64,000 bases of DNA from Acinetobacter sp. WCHA45 (GTDB lineage Bacteria; Pseudomonadota; Gammaproteobacteria; Pseudomonadales; Moraxellaceae): assembly GCF_002165255.2 (NCBI RefSeq), contig NZ_CP028561.1, positions 868,001 to 932,000 of the forward strand, given 5' to 3'. Shown piece by piece: positions 1 to 10,601 of the stretch (position 1 is its first letter; each line of letters opens with the position of its first letter). A program made the position numbers and the translations under genes. A model generated the notes under the pieces. The model saw only the letters and a program-made list of their open reading frames with translations. It did no database searches and was not told the origin of the DNA.

Positions 1-11
1 GGATACGTGAC

Positions 12-719
12 ATGATGCCACAGCCGATTATTTCTGCCCAAAAAGTTACACAAAATATCCACATTAATCAGCAAACATTAACCATCTTAAAAAATATCGA
101 TTTAGATATTTATCAGGGGGAACAGATTGCGATTACAGGTCGTTCAGGTTCTGGAAAATCCACTCTATTAGGTATTCTAGCAACACTTGATCGACCAAGT
201 ATGGGTGAATTGTGGGTCTGTGGACAAGCGGTGCATACTTTAACTGAAGAGCAGCGTGCTCAGGTCCGTTTAGAAAATATTGGTTTCGTGTTTCAATCTT
301 TTCAGCTTTTACCACAACTCAGTGCACTCGAAAATGTGATGTTACCCTTACGTCTTCAGCCTGATTTCAATTTTAGGCAAGCTGAAAATAAGGCATTGCA
401 ATGGCTAGAGCGTGTTGGATTAGTTCGCCAAGCACAGCAAACGCCTAAAGTTTTATCGGGTGGTGAGCAACAACGTGTTGCGATTGCTCGAGCCTTAATT
501 GCTGAGCCTAAGATTATTTTTGCAGATGAACCGACAGGTAATCTGGACGGGCAAACCGCAGCAGAAATTGAGCAACTGTTATTTGATTTAAACAAAGAAC
601 TCGGAACAACTTTAATCCTTGTAACGCATGATCAAAATTTGGCAGCCTTGTGTCAACGGCATGTCAAATTGCTTGATGGTCAAATCCAAGAAATTGTAAA
701 AGTGCAGGAGGGTGTATGA
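12..719 (+). CDS. ybbA: ABC transporter ATP-binding protein, YbbA/LolD type
   Basis: This is the ATPase subunit of an ABC exporter of the LolD/MacB/YbbA class, which powers a FtsX-like permease in the inner membrane. Visible motifs are Walker A GRSGSGKST (residues 43-51), Q-loop Q95, signature LSGGEQQR (148-155), Walker B IIFADE (168-173) and the switch histidine H206. At 235 residues it has the usual length for the class. Its stop codon overlaps the ATG of the permease gene (ATGA), so the two are translationally coupled. In E. coli the ybbAP pair lies beside the thioesterase/protease tesA, and its substrate is not settled. The symbol is by family and gene order and could equally be written as a LolD-like ATPase. 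Confidence 0.88.
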   Translation: MMPQPIISAQKVTQNIHINQQTLTILKNIDLDIYQGEQIAITGRSGSGKSTLLGILATLDRPSMGELWVCGQAVHTLTEEQRAQVRLENIGFVFQSFQLLPQLSALENVMLPLRLQPDFNFRQAENKALQWLERVGLVRQAQQTPKVLSGGEQQRVAIARALIAEPKIIFADEPTGNLDGQTAAEIEQLLFDLNKELGTTLILVTHDQNLAALCQRHVKLLDGQIQEIVKVQEGV

Positions 720-3193
720 GTTCAGTTCTCAAACCACTACTTTTGCAAAGTTTCCGCACAGGAGGGTTATATTTACTGATTATTGCCCTGTCTCTAGCTA
801 TAAGTGCCACCACCGCATTAAAATTTAGTAATACTCAAGTTCAAAATGCCGTTTCATTGCAAGCTGCCGAAATGCTGGGTGCAGATTTAGTTTTGTCTGA
901 TAATGACCCTATCCAATCAAAGTGGGTACAAAATGCCCAACAACTTCATCTAAAACAGACACCTGTCACTTTGTTTGGATCAATGGCACATACCCAAGAC
1001 CAATTTGTGATGGTCAATGTCAAAGCTGTCGATGAGCATTTTCCACTGCGTGGTAAATTAGAGATTCAACCGAGAGCGAAATCTATTCAACAAGGTGAAG
1101 TTTGGTTAAGTCCAAGAGCAATTGATCTGTTAAAAGTAAAAGTGGGGGATCAGGTTGCAATTGCTGATGGAAAATTTAAAGTAACAGGCATTATTGAGCA
1201 TGACTCTAATCAGGAGTTGGGCTTTTCAGGTTTTTCACCAACCGTGATTATTCATCAAGCAGATATTGCGAAAACAAATGCTATTCAGGTTGGGAGTCGG
1301 ATTGATTATCGATTATTAATGGCAGGTGAACCAAAACAAGTTGAAACATTTAAGACCATCTTTAAACAAGAAACCAAGCTTGAAGCTGATCCACATAATC
1401 AACAAGCAGAGAATAGTGAACAAAGCACACTGAAACTACGTGATGCGAGTCAGTCCAATACCCGTTTGATGAAACCTATTGAAAATCTGGATACCTTTCT
1501 ACAGCTTGCCAACCTCTTAACCATTCTACTGTGTGGGATTGCAATTGCTTTAACTAGCCAACGTTATGTGCAACAAAATCAGGATCATATTGCTTTGATG
1601 CGTTGTCTCTGTGCGAGTAAACGACAGATATTAGTCGCTTATATGATATTGCTTGCGATTGTCAGTGCCCTATCAATTGTGATTGGAAGCTTAATCGGAA
1701 TCGCGTTGGGATATGGTTTGTTGCAATTGATGTTGCAACTGATTCCACAATTGCAACTCAGCTTTGCCATTGCTGATTTGCTTATGGCATTACCCATTGC
1801 AATTTTTACTAGTGTCATGGTGCTGATTGGTTTCATTTTGCCAAGTATTTGGGAATTATTGAATACGCCACCGATTCGTGTCATTCGTCAGCAAGAGCGT
1901 TCACGTAAGTCCTACATGATGATGTTTAGTGTCGGTATTGTGAGTTTGGTCATCTTTAGTTTGGTGCTGAGTGATAATTTAAAATTAAGTTTATTGGTCT
2001 TATCTGCCATATTAGTACTTTGTGTGACTCTATTTGCTATGATTTGGTCATTACTGAGAGTAATTAAGCAGTTGAAACATCCCTTATCTGCTTATGTTCG
2101 AATCCCACATCAGACAGCCTTGCAAATCACAGCGCTTGCATTAGGTCTCAGCTTAATAACAGTTCTAAGTGTTTTAAGAACGGATTTATTAGAGCGTTGG
2201 CAGCAGCAATTGCCTGAAGGTACACCGAATCAGTTTGTCTACGGTCTGCCACCATTTGATATGCCACAGTTCAAACAACAGCTTGAGCAGAATAAGTGGC
2301 AATCAACACCTCTATATCCCAATATTCGGGGACGCTTGATTGCTAAAAACGGTCAGGCTTTCAGTACTGAACTGATTCAACAAAATAATTCCTTACGCCG
2401 TGAACTGAATCTGACTCAAGCGGAGCTTTATCCAAAAGATAATCTGATTACTCAAGGGAACCCAAAGTTCACCCAAGTTGGGCAAGTGTCGGTAGAAGAA
2501 AAATTGGCTACTGAATTAGGGATTAAAGTGGGGGATCAACTGAGTTTTAGTTTGCCTGAAGGATCATTGGATGCCAAAGTGATTAACCTACGTTCAGTTG
2601 AGTGGGAGAGTTTTAGCCCTAATTTTTTCTTTATTTTTTCGCCCAAAACCATGGATGAAAATGCAGGAAGTTATTTAGGCAGTTTTTATGTCCCTACTGC
2701 GGATCAGCCAAAAATGGTGCGATTGATTGAACAATTTACCAATACTGTATTTATTGATGTTGGGCGTGTTTTAGATGAAGTGAAACGTTTAATGAATATA
2801 TTGGTTCAGGTAGTGAAAGTACTGGCAATATTGGTTGGTTTGTCAGGTATCTTGGTTTTAATTGCATGTTTGAATGTTTTAATGGATGAGCGCCGTAAAG
2901 AAGTGGCGTTATTACGATCTTTTGGTGTCGCAAAAAATAAATTAAAACAGATGCTCAGTTTAGAAATTGGTTTTATTGGCTTGGTGGCAGGAATTGTAGC
3001 ATGTCTTTTTGCTGAAGTGATTAGTGCGATTGCCAGTTACAAGATGCAAATGGCAATCCAATTTCATCCTGAAATTTGGTTAATTTTACCGCTCAGTATG
3101 ATGCTGGTATGTATGTTGATTGGTCGATATCGACTCAGTTATTTATGTGATATTCCACCGTTACAAAGTCTGAGAGAGATGAATCAATCTTAA
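716..3193 (+). CDS. ybbP: ABC transporter permease, FtsX/YbbP family
   Basis: A large inner-membrane permease of 825 residues, close to the length of E. coli YbbP. The layout seen is an N-terminal membrane segment (about 16-33), a long periplasmic domain (about 40-255), three membrane helices (about 262-380), a further helical hairpin (about 400-445), a second periplasmic domain (about 490-690) and three C-terminal helices (about 705-810). This duplicated FtsX arrangement is typical of the YbbP/MacB-like superfamily. It overlaps the ATPase gene by 4 nt and forms a two-gene operon with it. The downstream rhomboid gene is convergent and overlaps its last codons by 4 nt. Substrate unknown; lipoprotein or lysophospholipid handling is only a family-level guess. 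Confidence 0.86.
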   Translation: MSSVLKPLLLQSFRTGGLYLLIIALSLAISATTALKFSNTQVQNAVSLQAAEMLGADLVLSDNDPIQSKWVQNAQQLHLKQTPVTLFGSMAHTQDQFVMVNVKAVDEHFPLRGKLEIQPRAKSIQQGEVWLSPRAIDLLKVKVGDQVAIADGKFKVTGIIEHDSNQELGFSGFSPTVIIHQADIAKTNAIQVGSRIDYRLLMAGEPKQVETFKTIFKQETKLEADPHNQQAENSEQSTLKLRDASQSNTRLMKPIENLDTFLQLANLLTILLCGIAIALTSQRYVQQNQDHIALMRCLCASKRQILVAYMILLAIVSALSIVIGSLIGIALGYGLLQLMLQLIPQLQLSFAIADLLMALPIAIFTSVMVLIGFILPSIWELLNTPPIRVIRQQERSRKSYMMMFSVGIVSLVIFSLVLSDNLKLSLLVLSAILVLCVTLFAMIWSLLRVIKQLKHPLSAYVRIPHQTALQITALALGLSLITVLSVLRTDLLERWQQQLPEGTPNQFVYGLPPFDMPQFKQQLEQNKWQSTPLYPNIRGRLIAKNGQAFSTELIQQNNSLRRELNLTQAELYPKDNLITQGNPKFTQVGQVSVEEKLATELGIKVGDQLSFSLPEGSLDAKVINLRSVEWESFSPNFFFIFSPKTMDENAGSYLGSFYVPTADQPKMVRLIEQFTNTVFIDVGRVLDEVKRLMNILVQVVKVLAILVGLSGILVLIACLNVLMDERRKEVALLRSFGVAKNKLKQMLSLEIGFIGLVAGIVACLFAEVISAIASYKMQMAIQFHPEIWLILPLSMMLVCMLIGRYRLSYLCDIPPLQSLREMNQS

Positions 3194-3996
3194 AAGCTTA
3201 ACTGGTTTTGGCGCAGGATTTCATTCCATAGAGAATTAAGTCCTGTGCTTAACTCATTACAGTAAACATAAAATCCGAGCGTTAATAAACTAGCTAAAAC
3301 CAGTGCAATGATTTGTAAGAAAACTGGATGTTGAGTTTTATGACTGAAATACCATGAGCCTGCAAGTAAAGCACCCATGATCATTCCACCGATATGTGCT
3401 GCATTATTAATGCCTGAAACAGTAAAGCCAAAGGCAAGGTTGATGCCCATAATTAATAATAATGACTTTTTATCTAACCAAAAACGTTGTTGGGGTAAAG
3501 GTGGAAATAAAGAAACAGTTGTGAGCGCAGCACCTAAACCCATCACTGCGCCAGATGCACCAGCACTGATATGTGGCAGTAATTTGGGATCAAAATGTTG
3601 TAATAATTCATAGCCGTCACGAATACTGAGATAACTGGAAAGAACGCTGCCCATTAAACCCGCGAGAAAATACAGCAAAATATAATAACGACGACCAAAA
3701 AGCGGTTCAGCAACACTCCCGAAAATATACAGTGCCCACATATTCAGCATTAAATGGATCAGACCGAAATGGAAAAACATACTGCTAAACAGACGTTCGG
3801 GCTGTCCAAAGAAGGTGAGTGGTGTAAAATCTGCTCCCCAAGTAATTGCATCCATAGGGGAAGGGTCGGTAATATTCACACCTGAAAGAATTTGCCAGCC
3901 AAATAAACCAACATTGATGGTAATTAATAATGCTGTAAACCACCATATTTGTATTTGCAACTTTTGAGTAATTTGTGGTGGAGTGGTTTCAGTCAT
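3190..3996 (-). CDS. Rhomboid family intramembrane serine protease
   Basis: A polytopic membrane protein of 268 residues when started at the ATG at 3996; a TTG twelve bases further upstream is less likely. The catalytic serine lies in GASGAVMG (S148) and the catalytic histidine in AAHIGG (H201), the Ser-His dyad of rhomboids. An N-terminal helix (about 17-38) is followed by a six-helix core with the HFGLIHLMLN motif (about 76-86) typical of ordinary bacterial rhomboids. It cleaves membrane-anchored substrates within or near the bilayer. It is convergent with the upstream permease gene and divergent from mtgA. It resembles a GlpG-like housekeeping rhomboid more than a rhombosortase, but a trypsin-like protein with a GlyGly-CTERM-like tail occurs at 32558 in this window. 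Confidence 0.88.
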   Translation of the reverse strand: MTETTPPQITQKLQIQIWWFTALLITINVGLFGWQILSGVNITDPSPMDAITWGADFTPLTFFGQPERLFSSMFFHFGLIHLMLNMWALYIFGSVAEPLFGRRYYILLYFLAGLMGSVLSSYLSIRDGYELLQHFDPKLLPHISAGASGAVMGLGAALTTVSLFPPLPQQRFWLDKKSLLLIMGINLAFGFTVSGINNAAHIGGMIMGALLAGSWYFSHKTQHPVFLQIIALVLASLLTLGFYVYCNELSTGLNSLWNEILRQNQLSF

Positions 3997-4068
3997 ATGT
4001 TTATGCAAGTTATTACGATATAAAAATAGCTTAGCATGAATTTGTTGCCCAAGGAGTGATGCGCTTTA

Positions 4069-4743
4069 ATGAAAGCCTTTTTAGCACGTGCAGTGATGTT
4101 GATTATCGGTATCATTCTTCTCATTCAGCTTTGGATTTTTAGTAGCTTGGTATGGTGGAGAACGCAGCCCGTTGAAACAACGATGTTTATGCGTTGGGAT
4201 TACCTGACTGACTTTAAGCCAATTCAACAAGACTGGCGTGATTATGATGATATTAGTGATAACTTTAAGCATGCAATTCTAGCTGCTGAAGATGCTAAAT
4301 TTTTTCATCATCATGGTTTCGATTGGGCTGGGATTCAGTTTGCATTAGAGCGTAATAATGAAAAAGGGGAAGTCGTTGCAGGCGGTTCCACGATTTCTCA
4401 ACAGCTAGCAAAAAACTTATTCCTTTATAATCAGCGTTCATTTATTCGTAAGGGGCAGGAAGCTGTTGCTACATGGATGATGGAACGTATGTGGTCAAAA
4501 CGTCGAATTTTAGAGGTTTATATGAATTCGGTCGAGTTTGGTCAAAACATCTATGGTGTTGAAGCTGCCGCACAATTTTATTATGGTAAGAGCTCGAAAA
4601 GTTTAACGCGTGAGCAAGCTGCTTTTTTAGCTGCTTTACTACCAAATCCTAAGTATTATCAAGATCATCGCAATGATCATAAGTTACAGTTTCGTAAGCG
4701 TGTGATTTTAAGGTATATGAATAGTACACAAATTCCACAATAA
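4069..4743 (+). CDS. mtgA: Monofunctional biosynthetic peptidoglycan transglycosylase
   Basis: A class GT51 glycosyltransferase that polymerises lipid II into glycan strands at the outer face of the inner membrane. One N-terminal membrane anchor is visible (about 8-27). The catalytic glutamate is E74 in AAEDAKFF, followed by the [15 protein letters not shown] motif (106-120) and the RKGQE region with the second conserved acidic block. At 224 residues it is the normal size for MtgA, and no transpeptidase domain follows. It is transcribed alone, divergent from the rhomboid gene, and is followed by a clear hairpin terminator. Confidence 0.96.
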   Translation: MKAFLARAVMLIIGIILLIQLWIFSSLVWWRTQPVETTMFMRWDYLTDFKPIQQDWRDYDDISDNFKHAILAAEDAKFFHHHGFDWAGIQFALERNNEKGEVVAGGSTISQQLAKNLFLYNQRSFIRKGQEAVATWMMERMWSKRRILEVYMNSVEFGQNIYGVEAAAQFYYGKSSKSLTREQAAFLAALLPNPKYYQDHRNDHKLQFRKRVILRYMNSTQIPQ

Positions 4744-4755
4744 TTCAGATAAATT

Positions 4756-4786
4756 AAAAAAAGCTCAATATTTTTGGGCTTTTTTA
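4756..4786 (+). terminator. Intrinsic terminator after mtgA
   Basis: An A-rich arm ending in AAAAAAGCTC pairs with GGGCTTTTTT, and the second arm ends in a T-run, giving a rho-independent terminator 12 nt after the mtgA stop. Confidence 0.75.
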
Positions 4787-4855
4787 CCAAATTGACATAA
4801 TTTTGCAGCATACTTAAACCGTGTTTTGATGAATGATAAAGCGACAAGGTTCAGT

Positions 4856-6934
4856 ATGAATACTGCAGTGACGACAACAACGCCAACAGAATATACTTAT
4901 AATGATCGATATATAAATCGTGAACTTTCTATTCTCGATTTTCATTTACGCGTACTTGAGCAAGCAGTTGATCCTCTCCACCCATTATTAGAAAGAATGA
5001 ATTTCCTGCTTATTTTTTCAAGAAATTTAGATGAATTTTTTGAAATTCGTGTTGCAGGAATGATGGAGCAATTAACGTTAGGCAATGAAAGTCGTACACC
5101 AGATGGTTTGACCCCTAAGCAAGTGCTCGATCAAATTTCTAAAACAGCACATGCTGCGATTGAACGACAATATCGTATTTTAAATGAACAAATTTTACCT
5201 AAGTTGCGTGAAGAAGACATTTGTTTCCTACGCCGTGGTGAGTTGACACCTGCACAGTCAGCATGGATTAAAAAGTATTTTCAAGAGCAAGTCGCTCCTG
5301 TGTTAACGCCAATTAGTCTTGATCCAGCACATCCATTTCCACGTTTAGTCAATAAAAGTTTGAACTTTATTGTCACGCTGGAAGGTAAAGATGCTTTTGG
5401 TCGTCAGATTGATCTTGCTGTAGTGCCCGCGCCTCGCTCTTTACCTCGTGTGGTTCGTTTACCCGATGAGCTTACGGATGGTAAAGAACATCATGTCATG
5501 TTATCTGCGATTATCCATGAACATGTTTCAGATCTATTCCCAGGTATGACGGCAACAGGTTGTTATCAATTCCGTGTGACGCGTAATGCAGATTTAGCCT
5601 TAAATGAAGATGTTGAAGATTTAGCAAAAGCTTTAAAAGGTGAGTTAAGTTCACGTCGTTTTGGACGTGCCGTTCGTTTAGAAGTTACGCATAATTGTCC
5701 AAAGCATATTTATGAATATTTATTGGATGAATTTGATTTAGAAGAAGAACAGCTTTATCGCGTAGACGGTCCTGTAAATTTGGCTCGATTACTTTCTAAT
5801 TTTAAACGTCCACATTTACGCTATGACTCGCATACGCCAGTGGTTCCAAAAGTATTCAAGAAGACTGAAAGTATTTTTGCCGCGATGCAAAAGCAAGACA
5901 TTTTATTGCATCATCCATTTGAATCATTTGCGCCTGTAATTCAATTATTGCGTGAAGCAGCACGTGATCCGCAAGTTTTGGCAATTAAACAAACACTTTA
6001 TCGTAGTGGTGCAGACTCAGAAATTGTTCAAGTTCTTGCCGAAGCGGCGCGCAATGGTAAAGAAGTCACTGCTGTGATTGAGTTACGTGCTCGTTTTGAT
6101 GAAGAATCAAATATTGAAGTTGCAAATGTATTGCAAGAAGCGGGTGCCGTAGTTGTTTATGGGATCGTTGGTTATAAAACACATGCCAAAATGATTTTAG
6201 TGGTACGCCGTGAGAATAATAAATTAGTACGTTATGTACATTTGGGTACAGGGAACTACCATGCCACGAATGCACGTATTTACACCGATTATGGTCTAAT
6301 GACTACAGATAAAGATTTGTGTGAAGATGTACATCGGATTTTCCAAGAGCTTACGGGCATGGGGAAAATGGCAAAGCCGAAAAAGTTATTGCATGCACCA
6401 TTTACATTACATGCTCAACTAATCAACTATATTGATGAAGAAATTGCGAATGCCAAAGAGGGTAAATCGGCGCAGATTATTGTAAAAGTGAATGCGTTAA
6501 CCGAAGTCCAACTGATCAATAAGTTATATGAAGCATCGCAAGCAGGCGTACAAATTGATTTAATTATTCGTTCAATTTGTTGCTTACGTCCGGGTCTCCC
6601 GAACTTGTCAGAGAATATTCGTGTTCGCTCAATTGTGGGAAGATTCTTAGAACATACACGAGTTTATTATTTTAGTAATAATGGTAATCCTCGTATTTAT
6701 TGTTCAAGTGCAGATTGGATGGATCGTAATTTATTTAATCGCGTAGAAGCATGTTTCCCGATTGAAGATCCTGCATTGAAAAAGCGTATTTATCAATTAG
6801 GTTTAATGAATTATTTAAAAGACAATCAGCAAGCTTGGTTATTACAAGGTAATGGTGTCTGGGATCGCGCTAAACCCGCTCAGGGTGAGGAACCGCACAA
6901 CGCGCAACACAAATTACTTGATGCGATTAAATAA
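4856..6934 (+). CDS. ppk1: Polyphosphate kinase 1
   Basis: Catalyses reversible transfer of the ATP gamma-phosphate to polyphosphate. The ATG at 4856 is chosen because AAGG sits 6 nt upstream and gives 692 residues, close to E. coli PPK (688); in-frame TTG 4826 and ATG 4829 are possible but less well placed. The four domains of the family can be followed: the helical N-domain beginning [19 protein letters not shown], the head domain, and two phospholipase-D-like catalytic domains. The likely phosphorylated histidine is in [13 protein letters not shown], and a second key block is HLGTGNYH. It is a single-gene unit with a terminator after it. It fits functionally with the Pho-regulated pst locus further along, but no Pho box is obvious here. 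Confidence 0.96.
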   Translation: MNTAVTTTTPTEYTYNDRYINRELSILDFHLRVLEQAVDPLHPLLERMNFLLIFSRNLDEFFEIRVAGMMEQLTLGNESRTPDGLTPKQVLDQISKTAHAAIERQYRILNEQILPKLREEDICFLRRGELTPAQSAWIKKYFQEQVAPVLTPISLDPAHPFPRLVNKSLNFIVTLEGKDAFGRQIDLAVVPAPRSLPRVVRLPDELTDGKEHHVMLSAIIHEHVSDLFPGMTATGCYQFRVTRNADLALNEDVEDLAKALKGELSSRRFGRAVRLEVTHNCPKHIYEYLLDEFDLEEEQLYRVDGPVNLARLLSNFKRPHLRYDSHTPVVPKVFKKTESIFAAMQKQDILLHHPFESFAPVIQLLREAARDPQVLAIKQTLYRSGADSEIVQVLAEAARNGKEVTAVIELRARFDEESNIEVANVLQEAGAVVVYGIVGYKTHAKMILVVRRENNKLVRYVHLGTGNYHATNARIYTDYGLMTTDKDLCEDVHRIFQELTGMGKMAKPKKLLHAPFTLHAQLINYIDEEIANAKEGKSAQIIVKVNALTEVQLINKLYEASQAGVQIDLIIRSICCLRPGLPNLSENIRVRSIVGRFLEHTRVYYFSNNGNPRIYCSSADWMDRNLFNRVEACFPIEDPALKKRIYQLGLMNYLKDNQQAWLLQGNGVWDRAKPAQGEEPHNAQHKLLDAIK

Positions 6935-6938
6935 ATCT

Positions 6939-6966
6939 AAAAAACCGACCTTAGGGTCGGTTTTTT
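6939..6966 (+). terminator. Bidirectional terminator between ppk1 and the monooxygenase gene
   Basis: AAAAAACCGACC and GGTCGGTTTTTT form a long perfect stem with runs of A and T on either side, so it can terminate both convergent genes. Confidence 0.85.
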
Positions 6967-6977
6967 GTAGATATGGA

Positions 6978-8021
6978 TTAGTTGGTTTTAATTTCTAAGA
7001 CCAACTGATTGACTAAATCGGCAGCTTCCAACTCTCTAATTTGTGTCACATTGCTCCCTGCCCAAAATGCACTATAACTAAAATCTCGGTGGGTATTTGC
7101 AATACTCATGAGTTGTTTAGCTAGATCATAAGTATAAGGATATGCTGGCGTTTGAGGTCGATTTGGTGAGTCAATCAGTGTGTGCCAAGTCCCCACTAAA
7201 CCACGTGCTGGACGACCTGATAAGCTTGAACTGATTTGTGTAATAGATTGACTGAATAAAGCTTTTCGATAGGCTGCATTCGCATTGGAACTTTTACATT
7301 GCACAAATGCCGTACCCAATTGAACAGCAGCAGCACCTAATTTCAACATCGATTTTGCTTGATCACCATTCATAATACCGCCAGCAGCTACGACAGGTAA
7401 TTTACAATGTGTTGAGATCAGTTGCACAAGATCACTGGTTTTAATGGCTGCATCAAAAGTTTGATTAAAAATACCTCGGTGTCCTCCAGCTTCAATGCCT
7501 TGAGCAATAATAATATCAATACCCGCCGCTTCGATTGCCTGAGCCTCAGTGAGATTGGTTGCAGAAACCATGCTGATAATTCCAGCTTGTTTTAAGGCTT
7601 CAATTTGATGAGGGTGTGGAATTCCAAAATGAAAACTCACAGCTTTGGGGCGAGTTTCAAGTACAACGTTCAGGAAATCATCATTATCTAAAAAGCTTGG
7701 GTAGATACAATCCAATTCAGTCGGAGGTTCTGCTCCGAATTTTTCAAATTCAGGACGAATATAATTAATCCACTGTTGAGCAACTTCTGGATCGAGTTGT
7801 TCTGATTGATGGCAGAAAAAATTAACTTGAAAAGGGTGGTCAGTCAGTTCTTGAGTTTTAATAATTTGTTGTTTTGCTGTCTCTGCTGAATTTGCCCCAA
7901 GTCCCAAAGAACCTAAAGCACCTTGATTAGAAACTTCAGCAGCAAGCTCTGGTGTTGACACACCAGCCATTGGGGAAAGAAAAATCGGATGCTTTATTTC
8001 TAGTAATTCTAAAATTGACAT
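6978..8021 (-). CDS. Nitronate monooxygenase (2-nitropropane dioxygenase family)
   Basis: An FMN-dependent TIM-barrel enzyme of 347 residues that oxidises alkyl nitronates such as propionate-3-nitronate. The family start, IKHPIFLSPMAGVSTPELAA, is visible at residues 8-27. The FMN-phosphate binding region is in PVVAAGGIMNG and KLGAAAVQLGTAFVQC, and the conserved catalytic-histidine region is in AQGIEAGGHRG. The length matches class I nitronate monooxygenases. It is convergent with ppk1. The in vivo substrate is not predictable from sequence. Confidence 0.9.
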   Translation of the reverse strand: MSILELLEIKHPIFLSPMAGVSTPELAAEVSNQGALGSLGLGANSAETAKQQIIKTQELTDHPFQVNFFCHQSEQLDPEVAQQWINYIRPEFEKFGAEPPTELDCIYPSFLDNDDFLNVVLETRPKAVSFHFGIPHPHQIEALKQAGIISMVSATNLTEAQAIEAAGIDIIIAQGIEAGGHRGIFNQTFDAAIKTSDLVQLISTHCKLPVVAAGGIMNGDQAKSMLKLGAAAVQLGTAFVQCKSSNANAAYRKALFSQSITQISSSLSGRPARGLVGTWHTLIDSPNRPQTPAYPYTYDLAKQLMSIANTHRDFSYSAFWAGSNVTQIRELEAADLVNQLVLEIKTN

Positions 8022-8139
8022 GATTTATATACTCTTTAGCTTTTCTATCACCATAACGTAAAAACAAAAAGCCCTGCAAATAATAATCAGTATTTAATTA
8101 TTGAATACTAATCTTTTAAAATACCGAGTCACACAGAAA

Positions 8140-8841
8140 TTAAATGCCAGTCACATGGAACAATGAGCCGACCCAACTCGAAAATGCCATGGCTAAAATG
8201 CCCCATAAGGTAATACGTAGACTACCTTTTAGCATTGATGTTCGAGCAAAATAACTGGATAACGCTCCCAATAATGCGAGTGAGACGATACCTGTAATTA
8301 AAACTGAGCGAGCGACCCATGAACTTGGGCTGAGTAAAATGGCAAGCATAGGAAGTACAGCACCACATGAAAAGGAAGCAGCAGAAGAGAGCGCTGCTTG
8401 AATCGGATTCGCAGCAGTATTTTCATGTATGCCAATTTCATCACGGGCATGTGCCCCAAGTGCATCATGTTCTGTGAGTTGTGTGGCAACTTCATGTGCC
8501 AATTCAGGTTTTAGACCTCTCGAAATATAAATTTCAGTCAGTTCTTTCAATTCTGCATGCGGATTGTTTTCAAGTTCAGTTGCTTCAAATTTTAAGTCTG
8601 ATTTTTCAATATCTTCTTGAGATTTTACCGAAATATACTCTCCAGCCGCCATCGAGGTTGCACCTGAGATCAGTCCAGCAATACAGGTGACCAAGAGTGT
8701 TTGCGAACTCGCACCACTGGCTGCCATCCCCATAATTAAACTTGTGACAGAAATAATGCCATCATTTGCGCCAAGCACGGCAGCACGCAGCCATCCTGAG
8801 GGTTGTATGACATGAAGTTCTTGATGGTATGACAAAGACAT
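8140..8841 (-). CDS. VIT1/CCC1-family iron/manganese transporter
   Basis: A 233-residue membrane protein of the vacuolar iron transporter family, expected to export or sequester Fe2+ or Mn2+. It opens with the family motif GWLRAAVLGANDGIISVTSL (16-35) and continues with a second helix rich in small residues and the MAAGEYISVKSQEDIEKSD motif. A cytoplasmic acidic helical region (about 80-140) with many Glu/His likely binds metal, followed by three more helices to the C terminus. It is a monocistronic gene with the monooxygenase gene on the same strand downstream across a 118-nt gap. Confidence 0.93.
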   Translation of the reverse strand: MSLSYHQELHVIQPSGWLRAAVLGANDGIISVTSLIMGMAASGASSQTLLVTCIAGLISGATSMAAGEYISVKSQEDIEKSDLKFEATELENNPHAELKELTEIYISRGLKPELAHEVATQLTEHDALGAHARDEIGIHENTAANPIQAALSSAASFSCGAVLPMLAILLSPSSWVARSVLITGIVSLALLGALSSYFARTSMLKGSLRITLWGILAMAFSSWVGSLFHVTGI

Positions 8842-9039
8842 AATGGCTCTCTTTTTATATATGTAAACGTAATTATAGGGGCAAATAGATGAATCATTTT
8901 TATTTTAACGAATTCTTTTCTGATTAACTTAACACCATATTAATCTGGTTTTTGATTGTTTTATGTTGTTGGTTTGATGAACTGTTTATTTGTGCGATTA
9001 AAAAATGATTACTCAGCAAATTTATAGCCTTGGTGAAGG

Positions 9040-10482
9040 CTATAAATATGATTTGAAAGCTTCGATCGCGCGTGCTCGGCTAGTTTTAAGATCAACAATT
9101 GGTTTCGGATAATTGAGATTTTTTGATACATCTTTTGCATAAGGTTCATGTATGATTTGTGCATCCAAATGCGCGAGTTCTGGTACCCAACGTCGAATAT
9201 AAACGCCATTTTCATCGAACTTTTGTGATTGGCTAATTGGATTAAAAATTCGGAAATAGGGAGCTGCATCAGTTCCTGTGGATGCACACCATTGCCAACC
9301 ACCATTATTTGCAGCTAGATCGCCATCAATCAGGTTTTGCATGAACCATTGTTCACCTTTGCGCCAATCAATTAATAGATTTTTAGTTAGGAACATGGCG
9401 CAAATCATGCGAACTCGGTTGTGCATCCAACCCGTGGAAAGAAGTTGACGCATACCCGCATCAACAATTGGAATACCTGTTTGTCCTCGTTTCCATTTTT
9501 CAAAACCATCGCTATCATCGCGCCAATTGATATTTTGGGTTGCTGCTTTGAAGGGTAAATGTTTGGAGACTTGTGGAAAATCAAACAAAATATGTTGATA
9601 AAATTCACGCCATAACAGTTCATCTAGCCACGTTTGTTGACCTTCAGATTGAATAACAAAATCCCCGTGCTGTTGTCGAAACAATGCTTGGATACATTGG
9701 CGAATGGAAAGTATGCCAATATTTAAATAGGTAGAAAGCTGGCTTGTGCCTGATATTGAAGGCAGATCACGAGATATTTTGTAGTCCGTTAGATTTTGAT
9801 CGATGAAATGATCCAATAAATTATGTGCGTGTGACTCACCGACATTCCAAAGAGCAGTCATTGGTGGTTTTATTTTCTCTGCATATTCGACTTGTAATTG
9901 ATGAATATCTGTTTGAGCTAAAGCAGATAAATCTAATTCAATCGGTTGTTGAATATTGGGCATCGGATAGCATTGAGGTAAAGCATGTTGTAAACGTTGG
10001 TAGCATGCTTTTTTAAATGCGCCAAAAACTTGGTAGGGCAGGTTCGATTGATTACGGATAGATGCAAAAGGAAACAGAGTTCGATCATGTAACAGCACGA
10101 GTTCTTTTTGATGCTGATTTAAAAGCTTTTGAACATTTGCATCACGTTGAAGTTCATGAACACCGACTTCAATATTCGCATAAATAGTTTGAAAACTAAT
10201 ATGTTTTAATAAGCGAATAAAGAATTGGGGAATATCGTTCCATAAAGGAATGGTTTGAACGATTAATGGGATATTCAGGCTATCCAGTTGTTTTTTTAGT
10301 TCTTGTAATTGACGCAGATAAAATTCAATTTTAATCGGCGCATCGTCATGGCGTTGCCATTGTTCAGGCGATAATAGAACGATTGCGATACATGCACCTG
10401 TTTGAGTCGCACGCCATAAAGCAGCATGATCATGGATTCTTAAATCTTGACGAAACCAAATCAATTGATAGACATGAGACAT
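9040..10482 (-). CDS. phrB: Deoxyribodipyrimidine photo-lyase
   Basis: A light-driven CPD photolyase of 480 residues carrying FAD and an antenna cofactor. The N-terminal alpha/beta domain begins LIWFRQDLRIHDHAALWRA. The FAD-binding C-terminal domain contains the family blocks WLDELLWREFYQHILFDFP, GQTGIPIVDAGMRQL, GWMHNRVRMICAMFLTKNLL and ANNGGWQWCASTGTDAAPYF. All signature blocks are intact, so it should be active. It is transcribed toward the VIT gene from its own start, with the SlyD gene upstream on the same strand. Confidence 0.95.
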   Translation of the reverse strand: MSHVYQLIWFRQDLRIHDHAALWRATQTGACIAIVLLSPEQWQRHDDAPIKIEFYLRQLQELKKQLDSLNIPLIVQTIPLWNDIPQFFIRLLKHISFQTIYANIEVGVHELQRDANVQKLLNQHQKELVLLHDRTLFPFASIRNQSNLPYQVFGAFKKACYQRLQHALPQCYPMPNIQQPIELDLSALAQTDIHQLQVEYAEKIKPPMTALWNVGESHAHNLLDHFIDQNLTDYKISRDLPSISGTSQLSTYLNIGILSIRQCIQALFRQQHGDFVIQSEGQQTWLDELLWREFYQHILFDFPQVSKHLPFKAATQNINWRDDSDGFEKWKRGQTGIPIVDAGMRQLLSTGWMHNRVRMICAMFLTKNLLIDWRKGEQWFMQNLIDGDLAANNGGWQWCASTGTDAAPYFRIFNPISQSQKFDENGVYIRRWVPELAHLDAQIIHEPYAKDVSKNLNYPKPIVDLKTSRARAIEAFKSYL

Positions 10483-10553
10483 AAGCTAACAACCATTACA
10501 TTTATTAGAAAGAAATTAAATATAATTATGATTTTATCTATGTCTATGTGAAG

Positions 10554-10582
10554 AAAAAGCAAAGCCGAAGCTTTGCTTTTTT
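10554..10582 (-). terminator. Terminator after the slyD-like gene
   Basis: AAAAAGCAAAGC pairs with GCTTTGCTTTTT around a CGAA loop. A-runs and T-runs flank the stem. It lies just past the stop of the slyD-like gene. Confidence 0.8.
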
Positions 10583-10601
10583 ATCTAATTCAAAAAATGA
10601 A

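Noticed and set aside
3190..3996. The rhomboid as the rhombosortase for the GlyGly-CTERM-like protease
   Set aside because: Its length and HFGLIHLMLN core look like an ordinary bacterial rhomboid, and it is 29 kb from the protease gene. A rhombosortase call needs a profile search.
8842..9039. Small gene or RNA between the VIT gene and phrB
   Set aside because: The gap is A+T-rich and shows no stem-loop or protein-like frame, only the likely VIT promoter region.
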